Positions 1 through 6,498 of a DNA stretch of 7,673 nucleotides are shown here, piece after piece. The stretch covers positions 1 to 7,673 of the forward strand of contig JAVEVH010000034.1 in NCBI GenBank assembly GCA_034005145.1, read 5' to 3'. The notes under the pieces were generated by a model that did not search any database, was not told where the DNA came from, and worked only from the letters and a program-made list of their open reading frames with translations. Position 1 is the stretch's first letter. Each line of letters begins with the position of its first letter. The position numbers and the translations under genes are program-made. This stretch comes from JAVEVH01 sp034005145 (GTDB lineage: Bacteria; Patescibacteriota; Dojkabacteria; SC72).

Positions 1-91
1 TGGATATGACATCTGTGTAACCGATACAGGTAGAGTACAGATTGATGCTCCAGGAGCAGAAGATGGAAAAGTAATTAGTGTAAAAAGATAA
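1..91 (+). CDS. 3' end of a pilin/pseudopilin-like gene (partial, truncated by window edge)
   Basis: Reading from base 2, the only frame without an early stop gives 29 residues ending at TAA 89-91. They include the stretch ICVTDTGRVQI. A strand followed by an S/T-x-x-GRV-x-I turn near the C-terminus is what FimT/GspH-type minor pilins typically show, and the position directly upstream of a pilus ATPase gene fits. The other two frames stop within the first 20 bases. An open frame of 29 codons could arise by chance in AT-rich DNA, and the diagnostic N-terminal prepilin leader lies outside the window, so the family call is inference. It could be the major pilin or another minor pilin of the same operon. 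Confidence 0.45.
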   Translation, partial: GYDICVTDTGRVQIDAPGAEDGKVISVKR

Positions 92-122
92 GTAGTAGAA
101 ATTTAAAATATATTTAGAACCA

Positions 123-141
123 GATAGGGGTAATCTCTATC
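123..141 (+). other. Hairpin in the gap before the ATPase gene
   Basis: Bases 123-141 read gataggggtaatctctatc. GATAG pairs with CTATC, and the inner bases continue with a G-T, a G-C and a G-T pair, giving about 8 pairs around a 3-base loop. No T-run follows, so it is not a standard intrinsic terminator. It lies about 10 bases before the ATG at 152 and includes the only G-rich run (127-130) that could resemble a ribosome binding site. It could set message stability or dampen translation between the upstream pilin and the ATPase. The structure is visible; the role is inference. Confidence 0.35.
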
Positions 142-151
142 CTAAACTGCC

Positions 152-1585
152 ATGGTCGAACTGTTAAAGCTAACAGATGATGTAGCAAAGAAAAAAATAA
201 ATATATCTGATTTTCTTGATTACTTGATATTGGATGCCTTAAAAAGAAAGGCATCCGATATTCATATAGAATCAAAACAGGATAATGTTCTTCTGGTAAG
301 ATACAGAGTCGATGGCGTACTTAGAGATATAATCCCTATCGGTCCTGAATTAAAAGATAGTCTCCTCTTTATCATTAAAGTTCGTGCAAAATTAAGAACA
401 GATATCCATTTTGCACCACAAGATGGAAAGATACTTTTCAATGTCAAAAAAACAGAGATAGACCAACCACCTGTTGAAGAAAAAGTAGAAGAGAAAAAGG
501 AAGAAAAAGCTGAAGAAAAGAAAAAAGATGATTCTAAGCAGGAGGAGAAAAAAGAAGAGAAAAAAGGTGAAAAAGTAGAAGAGAAGAAAGAAGAGGGCAT
601 AGTTCAGAGTGTAATTAATAAGCTCTCTAACAGTAAAGAAGAGGTCGAGGATACTTACCATGTAGATGCAAGAATCTCTATACTCCCAGTCACCCACGGT
701 GAAAAGGTTGTAGTTAGGCTACTTTCTCAAGCTAACAGATCCTTTGGTCTAACAGATTTAGGATTTGAAGGTACAGATTTATTAAGTCTAGAAAAGGCAT
801 ATAGAGAACCATATGGACTAATCCTAGTAACTGGACCTACAGGAAGTGGTAAAACTACTACACTCTACTCTATATTAAAGATACTTAACACTAAAGATGT
901 AAATATAACTACCATTGAAGATCCTGTTGAGTACAGTATAGATGGTGTAAATCATATACAAATTAACCCAAAGGGCGATTTAACATTTGCAAATGGACTA
1001 AGATCTATACTTAGACAAGATCCTAATATAATAATGGTAGGAGAAATTAGAGACCAAGAAACTGCAAGAATTACTGTTAATTCTGCTCTTACAGGACACT
1101 TAGTACTCTCTACTCTACACGCAAATGATGCTGTAAGCACAATACCAAGACTAATAGATATGGGTATAGAACCTTTCTTAATAGCTTCTACTCTTAATAT
1201 TGTTGTTACTCAAAGATTAGCAAGAAAACTGTGTAATAAATGTAAGAAAGAATATATAGTTGGTAAAAGTGAAAAACATAGAGACTTAGTCAAACTAAGA
1301 CCTGACCTACAAAGACACTTAAATGCCTCTGATAAAATATATGAAGCCGTAGGATGTAATGAGTGTAATAATACTGGTTACAGTGGAAGAATCGGAATAT
1401 ATGAGATATTAACAATGAGTAAAGAATTAAGAGATGTAATAATAGAAAAACCTAATTCGGACAATATCTTAGCTACAGCAAAAAAGAAAGGTTTTAAATT
1501 GATGGTTGAAGATGGTATTAAAAAGCTTAAAAGAGGTGATTTAGATATTAAGGAATTAATAAAGGTTATCGCTATAAAAGAATGA
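152..1585 (+). CDS. gspE: GspE/PilB-type pilus assembly ATPase with Lys/Glu-rich insertion
   Basis: This is a cytoplasmic hexameric ATPase that powers pilin extraction and filament growth. The motifs are complete: ASDIHIE at residues 34-40 (N2 domain), Walker A GPTGSGKTT at 228-236, Asp box TIEDPVE at 254-260, Walker B with E298 in NIIMVGEIRD, His box TGHLVLSTLHAND at 314-326, and a zinc-type tetracysteine C361/C364/C402/C405. At 477 residues it lacks the N1 domain (T2SSE_N type) and starts almost directly at N2. Residues 104-168 are inserted between the PQDGKI strand and the VDARISILP strand, where relatives have a short turn; residues 109-148 contain 32 Lys or Glu of 40. An in-frame TAA at 143-145 makes ATG 152 the first possible start. 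There is no good Shine-Dalgarno sequence. The stop overlaps the next start as ATGA. PilB versus GspE cannot be settled, but extension rather than PilT-like retraction is favoured by the tetracysteine and the operon context. Confidence 0.95.
   Translation: MVELLKLTDDVAKKKINISDFLDYLILDALKRKASDIHIESKQDNVLLVRYRVDGVLRDIIPIGPELKDSLLFIIKVRAKLRTDIHFAPQDGKILFNVKKTEIDQPPVEEKVEEKKEEKAEEKKKDDSKQEEKKEEKKGEKVEEKKEEGIVQSVINKLSNSKEEVEDTYHVDARISILPVTHGEKVVVRLLSQANRSFGLTDLGFEGTDLLSLEKAYREPYGLILVTGPTGSGKTTTLYSILKILNTKDVNITTIEDPVEYSIDGVNHIQINPKGDLTFANGLRSILRQDPNIIMVGEIRDQETARITVNSALTGHLVLSTLHANDAVSTIPRLIDMGIEPFLIASTLNIVVTQRLARKLCNKCKKEYIVGKSEKHRDLVKLRPDLQRHLNASDKIYEAVGCNECNNTGYSGRIGIYEILTMSKELRDVIIEKPNSDNILATAKKKGFKLMVEDGIKKLKRGDLDIKELIKVIAIKE
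476..595 (+). repeat. Purine-rich low-complexity tract coding for the E/K insertion
   Basis: This tract codes for residues 109-148 of the ATPase. It is built almost only of GAA, GAG, AAA and AAG codons, so the + strand is nearly all purine, with isolated pyrimidines at GTA, GCT and a short GATGATTCTAAGC break. Units such as GTAGAAGAGAA recur (near 486 and 576), which suggests growth by slippage or unequal exchange. In protein terms, EE-KK alternation favours a solvent-exposed, possibly isolated charged helix. Confidence 0.85.
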
Positions 1586-2688
1586 GTCCTAAAAAAGTAA
1601 AATCTAAAGATGAGAACAGATTAAAGGAGTTAAAGAAATTACAAAGGCTCCGGGTTTCGACTTCAAATCTTTTAATCTCTATTAAATCTCTTGCTGCTTT
1701 ACTTAAAGCAAGTATTCCATTATCTGAGACTATTAAAACTATCTCTGAGCAATCCAGTGATCCTAATCTAAATAGAATTTTTAAATATATCTCAGAAGAA
1801 ATAGATAGAGGATCTACATTAGCAGAAGGAATGAGGCTCTTTCCTAAGATATTTCCCGAAACAGTATCCTCTGTTGTAGAGGCAGGAGAGAAAGGAGGCT
1901 CATTAGAGAACAATCTCCTCTTTATTGCAGAGAGTATTAAAAAGGAATATGAATTAACTAGAAAAATGAAAGGGGCAGTAATATATCCTACAATAATAAT
2001 ATCCCTAACTATGTTTGAATTTATAGGTATGATATTTATAGTATTACCTAAAATGGAAGCTCTCTTTTCGTCCTTTCCTAATATCCCTCCACTTACAATG
2101 TTTATTCTTAGGACTGCAAATGGTGTTAGGGAAAACTGGATGATAATACTAGGTGTATTACTAGTAATAATAATAGCAATAGCTATATATCTTAAAACAA
2201 AATCTGGTAAGAAATTCAAAGGTTGGTTAGCTATTAATTTCCCAATACTAAAGAGGCTCTTTTCTACAAATATCCTCTCATCTTTCTCTAGAACATTAAG
2301 CGTATTATTAGCCAGCGGAATACCCCTCTCAAAATCTCTTAGTATATCTGCAACTACAATGAGTAACTTTATCTATGCTGATATACTTAGAAAGGTACAT
2401 GAGAGTGTAGAGGACGGTAAAGATCTCTCTCTTTCATTAGCAGAATATCCAAAATATTTTAATAATTCCTTCGTAAAAATGATTGACGTAGGTGAGGTAA
2501 GTGGGACTTTAGAGGATAACCTTATGTATCTACACGAATACTACTCAGAAGAGGTAACAGAGATGAGTAATAACATAGTAACATTCGTTGAACCCCTACT
2601 CCTCATCCTAGTAGGAGCAATAATTGGATTACTTGGAGTAACAATCCTAATGCCAATTTATCAACTAATGGGTACTATTAATGGTTAA
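1582..2688 (+). CDS. gspF: GspF/PilC-type inner-membrane platform protein
   Basis: This is the polytopic membrane protein that sits above the ATPase ring and passes pilin subunits into the growing fibre. Its 368 residues hold two T2SSF repeats, the hallmark of the family. The first has VVEAGEKGGSLENNL at 98-112 and the second MIDVGEVSGTLEDNL at 300-314, in matching positions. Hydrophobic segments lie at about 133-157, 187-205 and 338-360, the usual three-helix pattern. The N-terminus is shorter than in classical GspF (about 400 residues) and begins with a basic, Lys-rich tail of some 25 residues. The ATG shares ATGA with the ATPase stop, implying translational coupling, and the 3' end overlaps the next gene by 8 bases. 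No key segment is missing. Confidence 0.94.
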   Translation: MSPKKVKSKDENRLKELKKLQRLRVSTSNLLISIKSLAALLKASIPLSETIKTISEQSSDPNLNRIFKYISEEIDRGSTLAEGMRLFPKIFPETVSSVVEAGEKGGSLENNLLFIAESIKKEYELTRKMKGAVIYPTIIISLTMFEFIGMIFIVLPKMEALFSSFPNIPPLTMFILRTANGVRENWMIILGVLLVIIIAIAIYLKTKSGKKFKGWLAINFPILKRLFSTNILSSFSRTLSVLLASGIPLSKSLSISATTMSNFIYADILRKVHESVEDGKDLSLSLAEYPKYFNNSFVKMIDVGEVSGTLEDNLMYLHEYYSEEVTEMSNNIVTFVEPLLLILVGAIIGLLGVTILMPIYQLMGTING

Positions 2689-3145
2689 ATCTAAAAACAA
2701 AAACAATCTAAAAGGTTTCTCTCTTTTTGAACTCATAATTACAATGGGAATATTAATGATCCTATCATTGATAGTATTCCCCATTGCAATACAGAAAGCT
2801 CAAGAGTCGAAATTAGAAAGCTATGCATCCCAAATGGTAACAGATATCTACTATCAACAACAAAGAAGTGCTATTAAAAATAGCCCGGAAGGTGTTTCCT
2901 TTAGTACTAACGAATATACCCTCTTTGATGGAGAAACTCTTTTAGGAGCTACTGAAACAGATACAAAAAAGTACCCTATTAATATTGATATTACCTCAAT
3001 AAATATGACAAATGGTAGTACAGTATCTTTTCCTGCTGGAGAATTTAAACCAGCCTCATATGGTACTGTGATATTAACAGATGGAATTACCTCAGTAAGG
3101 GTATATATAAATAGGGAAGGATTAATAGGATATGAAAAACTTTAA
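2681..3145 (+). CDS. Minor type IV prepilin / pseudopilin (FimT/GspH-like)
   Basis: A 154-residue protein with a textbook class III leader: 12 basic residues ending LKG, cleavage predicted after G12, mature N-terminus F13-SLFE with the conserved Glu at +5 (E17). A hydrophobic helix of about 20 residues (roughly 18-37) follows. The mature protein would be about 142 residues. The C-terminal part is beta-rich and ends in a SVRVYINREGLIGY stretch, similar in layout to the GRV-x-V tail of FimT/GspH minor pseudopilins. It overlaps the platform gene by 8 bases and the next pilin by 14. It probably primes or stabilises the filament rather than forming its bulk. Pilin identity is clear from the leader; the FimT/GspH assignment is inference. 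Confidence 0.88.
   Translation: MVKSKNKNNLKGFSLFELIITMGILMILSLIVFPIAIQKAQESKLESYASQMVTDIYYQQQRSAIKNSPEGVSFSTNEYTLFDGETLLGATETDTKKYPINIDITSINMTNGSTVSFPAGEFKPASYGTVILTDGITSVRVYINREGLIGYEKL
3113..3120 (+). promoter_or_regulatory. Possible ribosome binding site of the propeller pilin
   Basis: AGGGAAGG lies 11 bases before the ATG at 3132, inside the end of the preceding pilin gene. It is one of the few Shine-Dalgarno-like runs near a start in this operon, where most starts show none. A second AGGA at 3127-3130 is too close to the start to be useful. The spacing is on the long side, so this is tentative. Confidence 0.3.
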
Positions 3146-5072
3146 GAAAAATTTAAAAGGATATAGCCTTACAGAGCTGGTACTCGCTATCGGTATATTT
3201 GCAATAATATCCTCTATGTTAGTTCTACTAGTTGTAGATGCCACTAGAACATTAGAAAATACAAGGACAAGGTCTAAGGCATCTCTACTAACACAGGATG
3301 TATATAATTCGTTGATACTAATTAAATCACAAGCTTGGTATGAACTAGCACAACATACCAATGATGGAAATAAGTATTTAGATTACTCCTCAGGGACTTA
3401 CAATATATTGGATGGAGAAAGAAATGAAGAAGGGTTAACTTACTCCTTCACTGTAGAAGATGTACAAAGGGATAGTAATAGAAATATTGTAGAGAGCGGG
3501 GGAACCATTGATCCACACTCCCGATTAATTAGTATAAATATCTCTTGGGTAGATAGAATAGGAAAAGTACATACTATAAATCCTAGAATGTATGTTAATG
3601 ATTGGAATACTAACTCCGTAATATATACAACCTTAGAAGATTTCTCTACTGGAGTACATAATCAAACTATTGCCGTTGATAATGATGGAGGAGAAACAAG
3701 ATTACAATCTCGATACTATAGTGATTGGTGTAATCCTGCTCTCTCTCTTAATGAGTATGATATACCTGGAGAAGCTACACCTCGTTCAGTTTTCTCCCTA
3801 TTAGGATCCTCATACCTAGGAACAAGAGGAGAGTTAACAGGACAACCATTTACGAAGTTAAATATAGAGGGTGTAGACCCTCCAATTCTTACTGTAGAGG
3901 GCTATTTCTCTGGATACAATGTCAATGATATCTTTGTGTTAGGAGACTATGCATTCCTCGCAACTACTGATAATTCTAAAGAGGTCGTTATCCTTGATAT
4001 CTCCTCATTACCATATACTGAAATTGGATATTTCGATGCACCTGATTCATATGATGGATACAGTGTATTCGTAGATGGAGATGTTGGATATTTAGGTCAA
4101 GGGAGATTCGTTCGCTCTTTCAACCTGTCCAGCTATAATGGGGCAAGAAGTTTGATTGGTTCTAAAGATTTAAGTACCTGGCTATTTAGGAGTGTTGCAA
4201 ATGTAAGTCAGATTTATGCTAAAGACAATTATCTATATGCTGTACTTAATTGGGATTGGTATGAGCTTGTAATTGTTAATATTTCTAACCCAGCAAGTAT
4301 GTCCATTACCTCTCAAACAAGTGTAAATAACCAGCAAGTATATGATATGGAAGTCTCTCAAGATGGTAATAGAGTATACTTTGGAACAACAGCATCAAGT
4401 AGTGAACAAGAAGTCTTTATCATTGATACTTCCTCTAAATCAGGAAGTAGACCAAAAATCGCCTCTTTAGAAATGTCTGGTACTACAGTTAGAGGTATAG
4501 CAGTAATTGAAGAAGATAATATATTAATAACGGTAGGAACAGGAGGTGAGGAGTATAAGGTATATCATATAATTGATGAGGCAAATCCTACATACTGTGG
4601 GGGAATGGATATAAATAATGGAATATATGACATTGATTCTATAAGAGACTCCCTTACTAACGCTTTCTCATATATTGTAACAGGAGACACTAATTCTGAA
4701 TTTAAAATAATAAGAGGAGGACCAGGAGGAGGAGGAGTTGATGGATATGGATATTTCGAGGATGGAATACATATATCAAGCCCTTATGACACACAGTCCG
4801 ATATGTCCGAATATCGCATCGTCAATATTGATGCAGATATCCCTACTGCAACTACATTAAGAATTCAGCTAAGAAGTAGTAATACTCCCCTTATGACAGG
4901 TAGTACCTGGTTAGGACCTGACGGTACATCAAATACATACTACGAATCCTCAGGATCATTCCCACTCCCTTCTACTTTGTCAGGTAGATATATTCAATAC
5001 AAAGCAGAGTTCCTCTCTGATACCATTAGTACACCATTACTTGAAGAATTAATAATTAACTATGATAAATAA
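3132..5072 (+). CDS. Giant prepilin with six-blade LVIVD-like beta-propeller and C-terminal beta domain (probable pilus adhesin)
   Basis: A 646-residue prepilin. Leader of 10 residues (basic, ending LKG); cleavage predicted after G10; mature start Y11-SLTE with Glu at +5 (E15); hydrophobic helix about 16-36. Residues 40-190 form a pilin-like head ending in a YVNDWNTNS segment. A linker holds DWCNP (C200). From about 253 to 528 come six repeats, each ending in a strand such as VVILDIS (285-291), LVIVNIS (379-385), VFIIDTS (428-434), VYHIID (477-482) and FKIIR (524-528), with a weaker one near 331; spacing is 42-52 residues. This matches LVIVD-type propeller repeats. A Gly-rich linker (529-535, GGPGGGG) leads to a C-terminal domain with TWLGPDGT and, at 623-646, GRYIQYKAEFLS and TPLLEELIINY, a jelly-roll-like binding-domain pattern. 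I infer a tip or surface adhesin. Similar pilins are, from memory, frequent in Patescibacteria. The ligand is unknown. Confidence 0.87.
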   Translation: MKNFKKNLKGYSLTELVLAIGIFAIISSMLVLLVVDATRTLENTRTRSKASLLTQDVYNSLILIKSQAWYELAQHTNDGNKYLDYSSGTYNILDGERNEEGLTYSFTVEDVQRDSNRNIVESGGTIDPHSRLISINISWVDRIGKVHTINPRMYVNDWNTNSVIYTTLEDFSTGVHNQTIAVDNDGGETRLQSRYYSDWCNPALSLNEYDIPGEATPRSVFSLLGSSYLGTRGELTGQPFTKLNIEGVDPPILTVEGYFSGYNVNDIFVLGDYAFLATTDNSKEVVILDISSLPYTEIGYFDAPDSYDGYSVFVDGDVGYLGQGRFVRSFNLSSYNGARSLIGSKDLSTWLFRSVANVSQIYAKDNYLYAVLNWDWYELVIVNISNPASMSITSQTSVNNQQVYDMEVSQDGNRVYFGTTASSSEQEVFIIDTSSKSGSRPKIASLEMSGTTVRGIAVIEEDNILITVGTGGEEYKVYHIIDEANPTYCGGMDINNGIYDIDSIRDSLTNAFSYIVTGDTNSEFKIIRGGPGGGGVDGYGYFEDGIHISSPYDTQSDMSEYRIVNIDADIPTATTLRIQLRSSNTPLMTGSTWLGPDGTSNTYYESSGSFPLPSTLSGRYIQYKAEFLSDTISTPLLEELIINYDK

Positions 5073-5538
5073 AAAACTAAAAGGTATAACCCTAGTAGAA
5101 ACAATCCTGTATATAGGGCTCTTTTCAATCATCGTACTCTTAGTTTTCAACTTTATGCTCTCTACACAGGAAGCAACCTTAAGAAATAACAGAAGAGGTA
5201 GTATATACAAAAGTGCGGAATTTGTAATCCAGCATCTTAATTACTCATTTGATAATGCATTAACAATCGACCCTACTAACAGTATATTCGGAACTGATCA
5301 AGATATCCTTGAAATACAATTTACAGATGGCAATAAACAGTACACACTTTTAAACAACACCCTACTCTTTGATAGTATACCCATAACTCCTTCCGAGATA
5401 TCAATTACTACCTTTACTCTAACACCAATATATAATGATGAGGCTGAAATAGTAGCTGTAAAAATTTTAATAAATATAGCTTCAAAAAAAGACAGTAATC
5501 TAACTGACACCATTAATATATTAGAGACTCTAAGATGA
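5062..5538 (+). CDS. Minor type IV prepilin / pseudopilin (PilW/GspJ-like)
   Basis: A 158-residue prepilin with an 8-residue leader ending KLKG. Cleavage is predicted after G8, giving mature I9-TLVE with Glu at +5 (E13) and a hydrophobic helix at about 14-35 (LYIGLFSIIVLLVF). After the helix comes an amphipathic stretch, EFVIQHLNYSFDNA, that resembles the region of PilW/GspJ minor pilins where rows of alternating polar and hydrophobic residues continue the N-terminal helix. The globular part is a run of short beta strands and has no cysteine. The start overlaps the propeller pilin by 11 bases, and the stop shares ATGA with the next gene. It is probably a priming or core minor pilin. Prepilin identity is firm; the subfamily is inference. 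Confidence 0.87.
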   Translation: MINKKLKGITLVETILYIGLFSIIVLLVFNFMLSTQEATLRNNRRGSIYKSAEFVIQHLNYSFDNALTIDPTNSIFGTDQDILEIQFTDGNKQYTLLNNTLLFDSIPITPSEISITTFTLTPIYNDEAEIVAVKILINIASKKDSNLTDTINILETLR

Positions 5539-5909
5539 AGGGATATGTAGCATTAACAACAGTATTAGTAATACTCCCAATACTCCTACTCACAGGTATA
5601 GATTCTCTTTACAGAAATATGACAACATTAATAACAGGTAAAATGACATATGATTCTCATATTTTAAAAAGTCATTCAGAAACATGCTTAGAAGAAACAG
5701 TATATAAAATAAAAAGAAACATAACATATACTGGGACCTCTACTCTCTCTTTAGATAATTGGAGTTGTAATATAGAGGTAGAAGATAAATTAGGAAACCC
5801 TGGTATTAAAATAATAACAATAGAAGCTACAGATGATATTGGTACATACTACTTTATCCAGAAAGAATTAAATATAAATGTAGATCCTTTTGAAATCTCA
5901 AATACTTAA
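5535..5909 (+). CDS. PilX/GspK-like non-canonical minor pilin
   Basis: A 124-residue protein starting MKGYVALTTVLVILPILLL. If G3 is the cleavage site the leader is only three residues and the +5 position is Thr (T8), not Glu. GspK and many PilX-like minor pilins start in this way, with a G-x-hydrophobic entry and weak or absent Glu5. The hydrophobic helix runs about 4-25. The soluble part has C51 (SETCLEETVYKIKRN) and C78 (NWSCNIEVED), well placed for a disulfide, followed by beta strands that end in a Asp/Pro-containing tail. It is linked to the preceding gene by ATGA and overlaps the peptidase gene by 20 bases. Position and form suggest a tip-complex subunit. It could also be an uncleaved membrane-anchored accessory protein. 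Confidence 0.7.
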   Translation: MKGYVALTTVLVILPILLLTGIDSLYRNMTTLITGKMTYDSHILKSHSETCLEETVYKIKRNITYTGTSTLSLDNWSCNIEVEDKLGNPGIKIITIEATDDIGTYYFIQKELNINVDPFEISNT

Positions 5910-6498
5910 AACAAAATGTAATACAACAGAGAGACTTTTTGTAATACTTCTAACAATATCACTTGGTATACTTACATTTAAAACCTTCTACTACTCTATC
6001 TTAGATATATATACTGTACTAACATACTTAATACTTGTATCCCTTTTTCTTACTCTTACATTCTTGGCATACTATGATTTTAAAAAGATGGAAGTACATA
6101 CTACTGTCTCTTTTATATTAATGATTGTATTAGTAATATTAAATATCACCCTATTCCTTCTTAATGGCTCTGATTCTGAAATATTGATATTAGAGAGGTG
6201 GGGGTATACTCCGTATAGTAATATGTTGGGGACATTAGCATTAGGTAGTATATTTCAATTAGTAGTACTCATTTCAAAAGAGAAAGCCCTAGGACAGGGA
6301 GATGTAAGGATAGCGATAATAACAGGGATCTTGATAGGTATTACTAACCTAGTATATTGGTTATATATTACAATCTTTAGTGCCTTAATCTACGGTTTAA
6401 TACTAGCTTACAGAAAGAAAAAGTTTAAGGGTCTTAAAATACCTTTTGTACCATTTATGGTTTTAGGAATAATTGTATTAATACTTTGGTACATATAA
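5890..6498 (+). CDS. pilD: Prepilin peptidase (A24 aspartyl protease) lacking the N-terminal methyltransferase domain; TTG start
   Basis: A membrane aspartyl protease that would cut the leaders of the prepilins encoded just upstream. The first catalytic Asp is D63 in YYDFKKMEV; the second is D138 in the GxGD motif LGQGDVR (134-140). The C-terminal IPFVPFM (184-190) matches the conserved iPFgPf motif of this family. About seven hydrophobic segments are visible (about 16-33, 39-62, 72-92, 112-130, 139-174 as two, 186-202). At 202 residues it lacks the cytoplasmic N-terminal region of classical PilD/GspO with its two Cys pairs, which accompanies N-methylation; C10 is the only cysteine. The first Asp motif lacks the usual Ile-Pro. 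The start is TTG at 5890: an in-frame TAG sits at 5881-5883 and the first in-frame ATG would remove the first Asp. It overlaps the previous gene by 20 bases. Confidence 0.88.
   Translation: MKSQILKTKCNTTERLFVILLTISLGILTFKTFYYSILDIYTVLTYLILVSLFLTLTFLAYYDFKKMEVHTTVSFILMIVLVILNITLFLLNGSDSEILILERWGYTPYSNMLGTLALGSIFQLVVLISKEKALGQGDVRIAIITGILIGITNLVYWLYITIFSALIYGLILAYRKKKFKGLKIPFVPFMVLGIIVLILWYI

Noticed and set aside
123..141. Rho-independent terminator before the ATPase gene
   Set aside because: The hairpin has no T-run after it on the + strand, and two of its inner pairs are G-T. Recorded as a hairpin only.
262..697. Two leftward open frames, very rich in Phe/Ser, opposite the ATPase insertion
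   Set aside because: They are the complement of GAA/AAG-rich codons, which become TTC/CTT runs. Low-complexity composition and complete overlap with a certain gene mark them as shadows.
952..1140. 62-codon leftward frame opposite the ATPase catalytic core
   Set aside because: It lies fully under the Walker B and His box region of a certain gene and shows no recognisable features of its own.
152..1585. PilT-type retraction ATPase
   Set aside because: The tetracysteine zinc motif, the length and the position beside the platform and prepilin genes fit the assembly (GspE/PilB) branch instead.
1572..2219. 215-codon leftward frame opposite the platform gene
   Set aside because: It is long for a shadow, but it lies inside a certain gene with conserved family motifs. 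Its translation is an Ile/Ser-rich mirror of hydrophobic and AT-rich codons with no recognisable domain.
3122..3361. 79-codon leftward frame over the start of the propeller pilin
   Set aside because: It lies on the opposite strand of a clear prepilin leader and has no supporting motif or context.
5298..5513. 71-codon leftward frame in the PilW/GspJ-like pilin
   Set aside because: It is entirely contained in a well-supported prepilin gene and has no features of its own.
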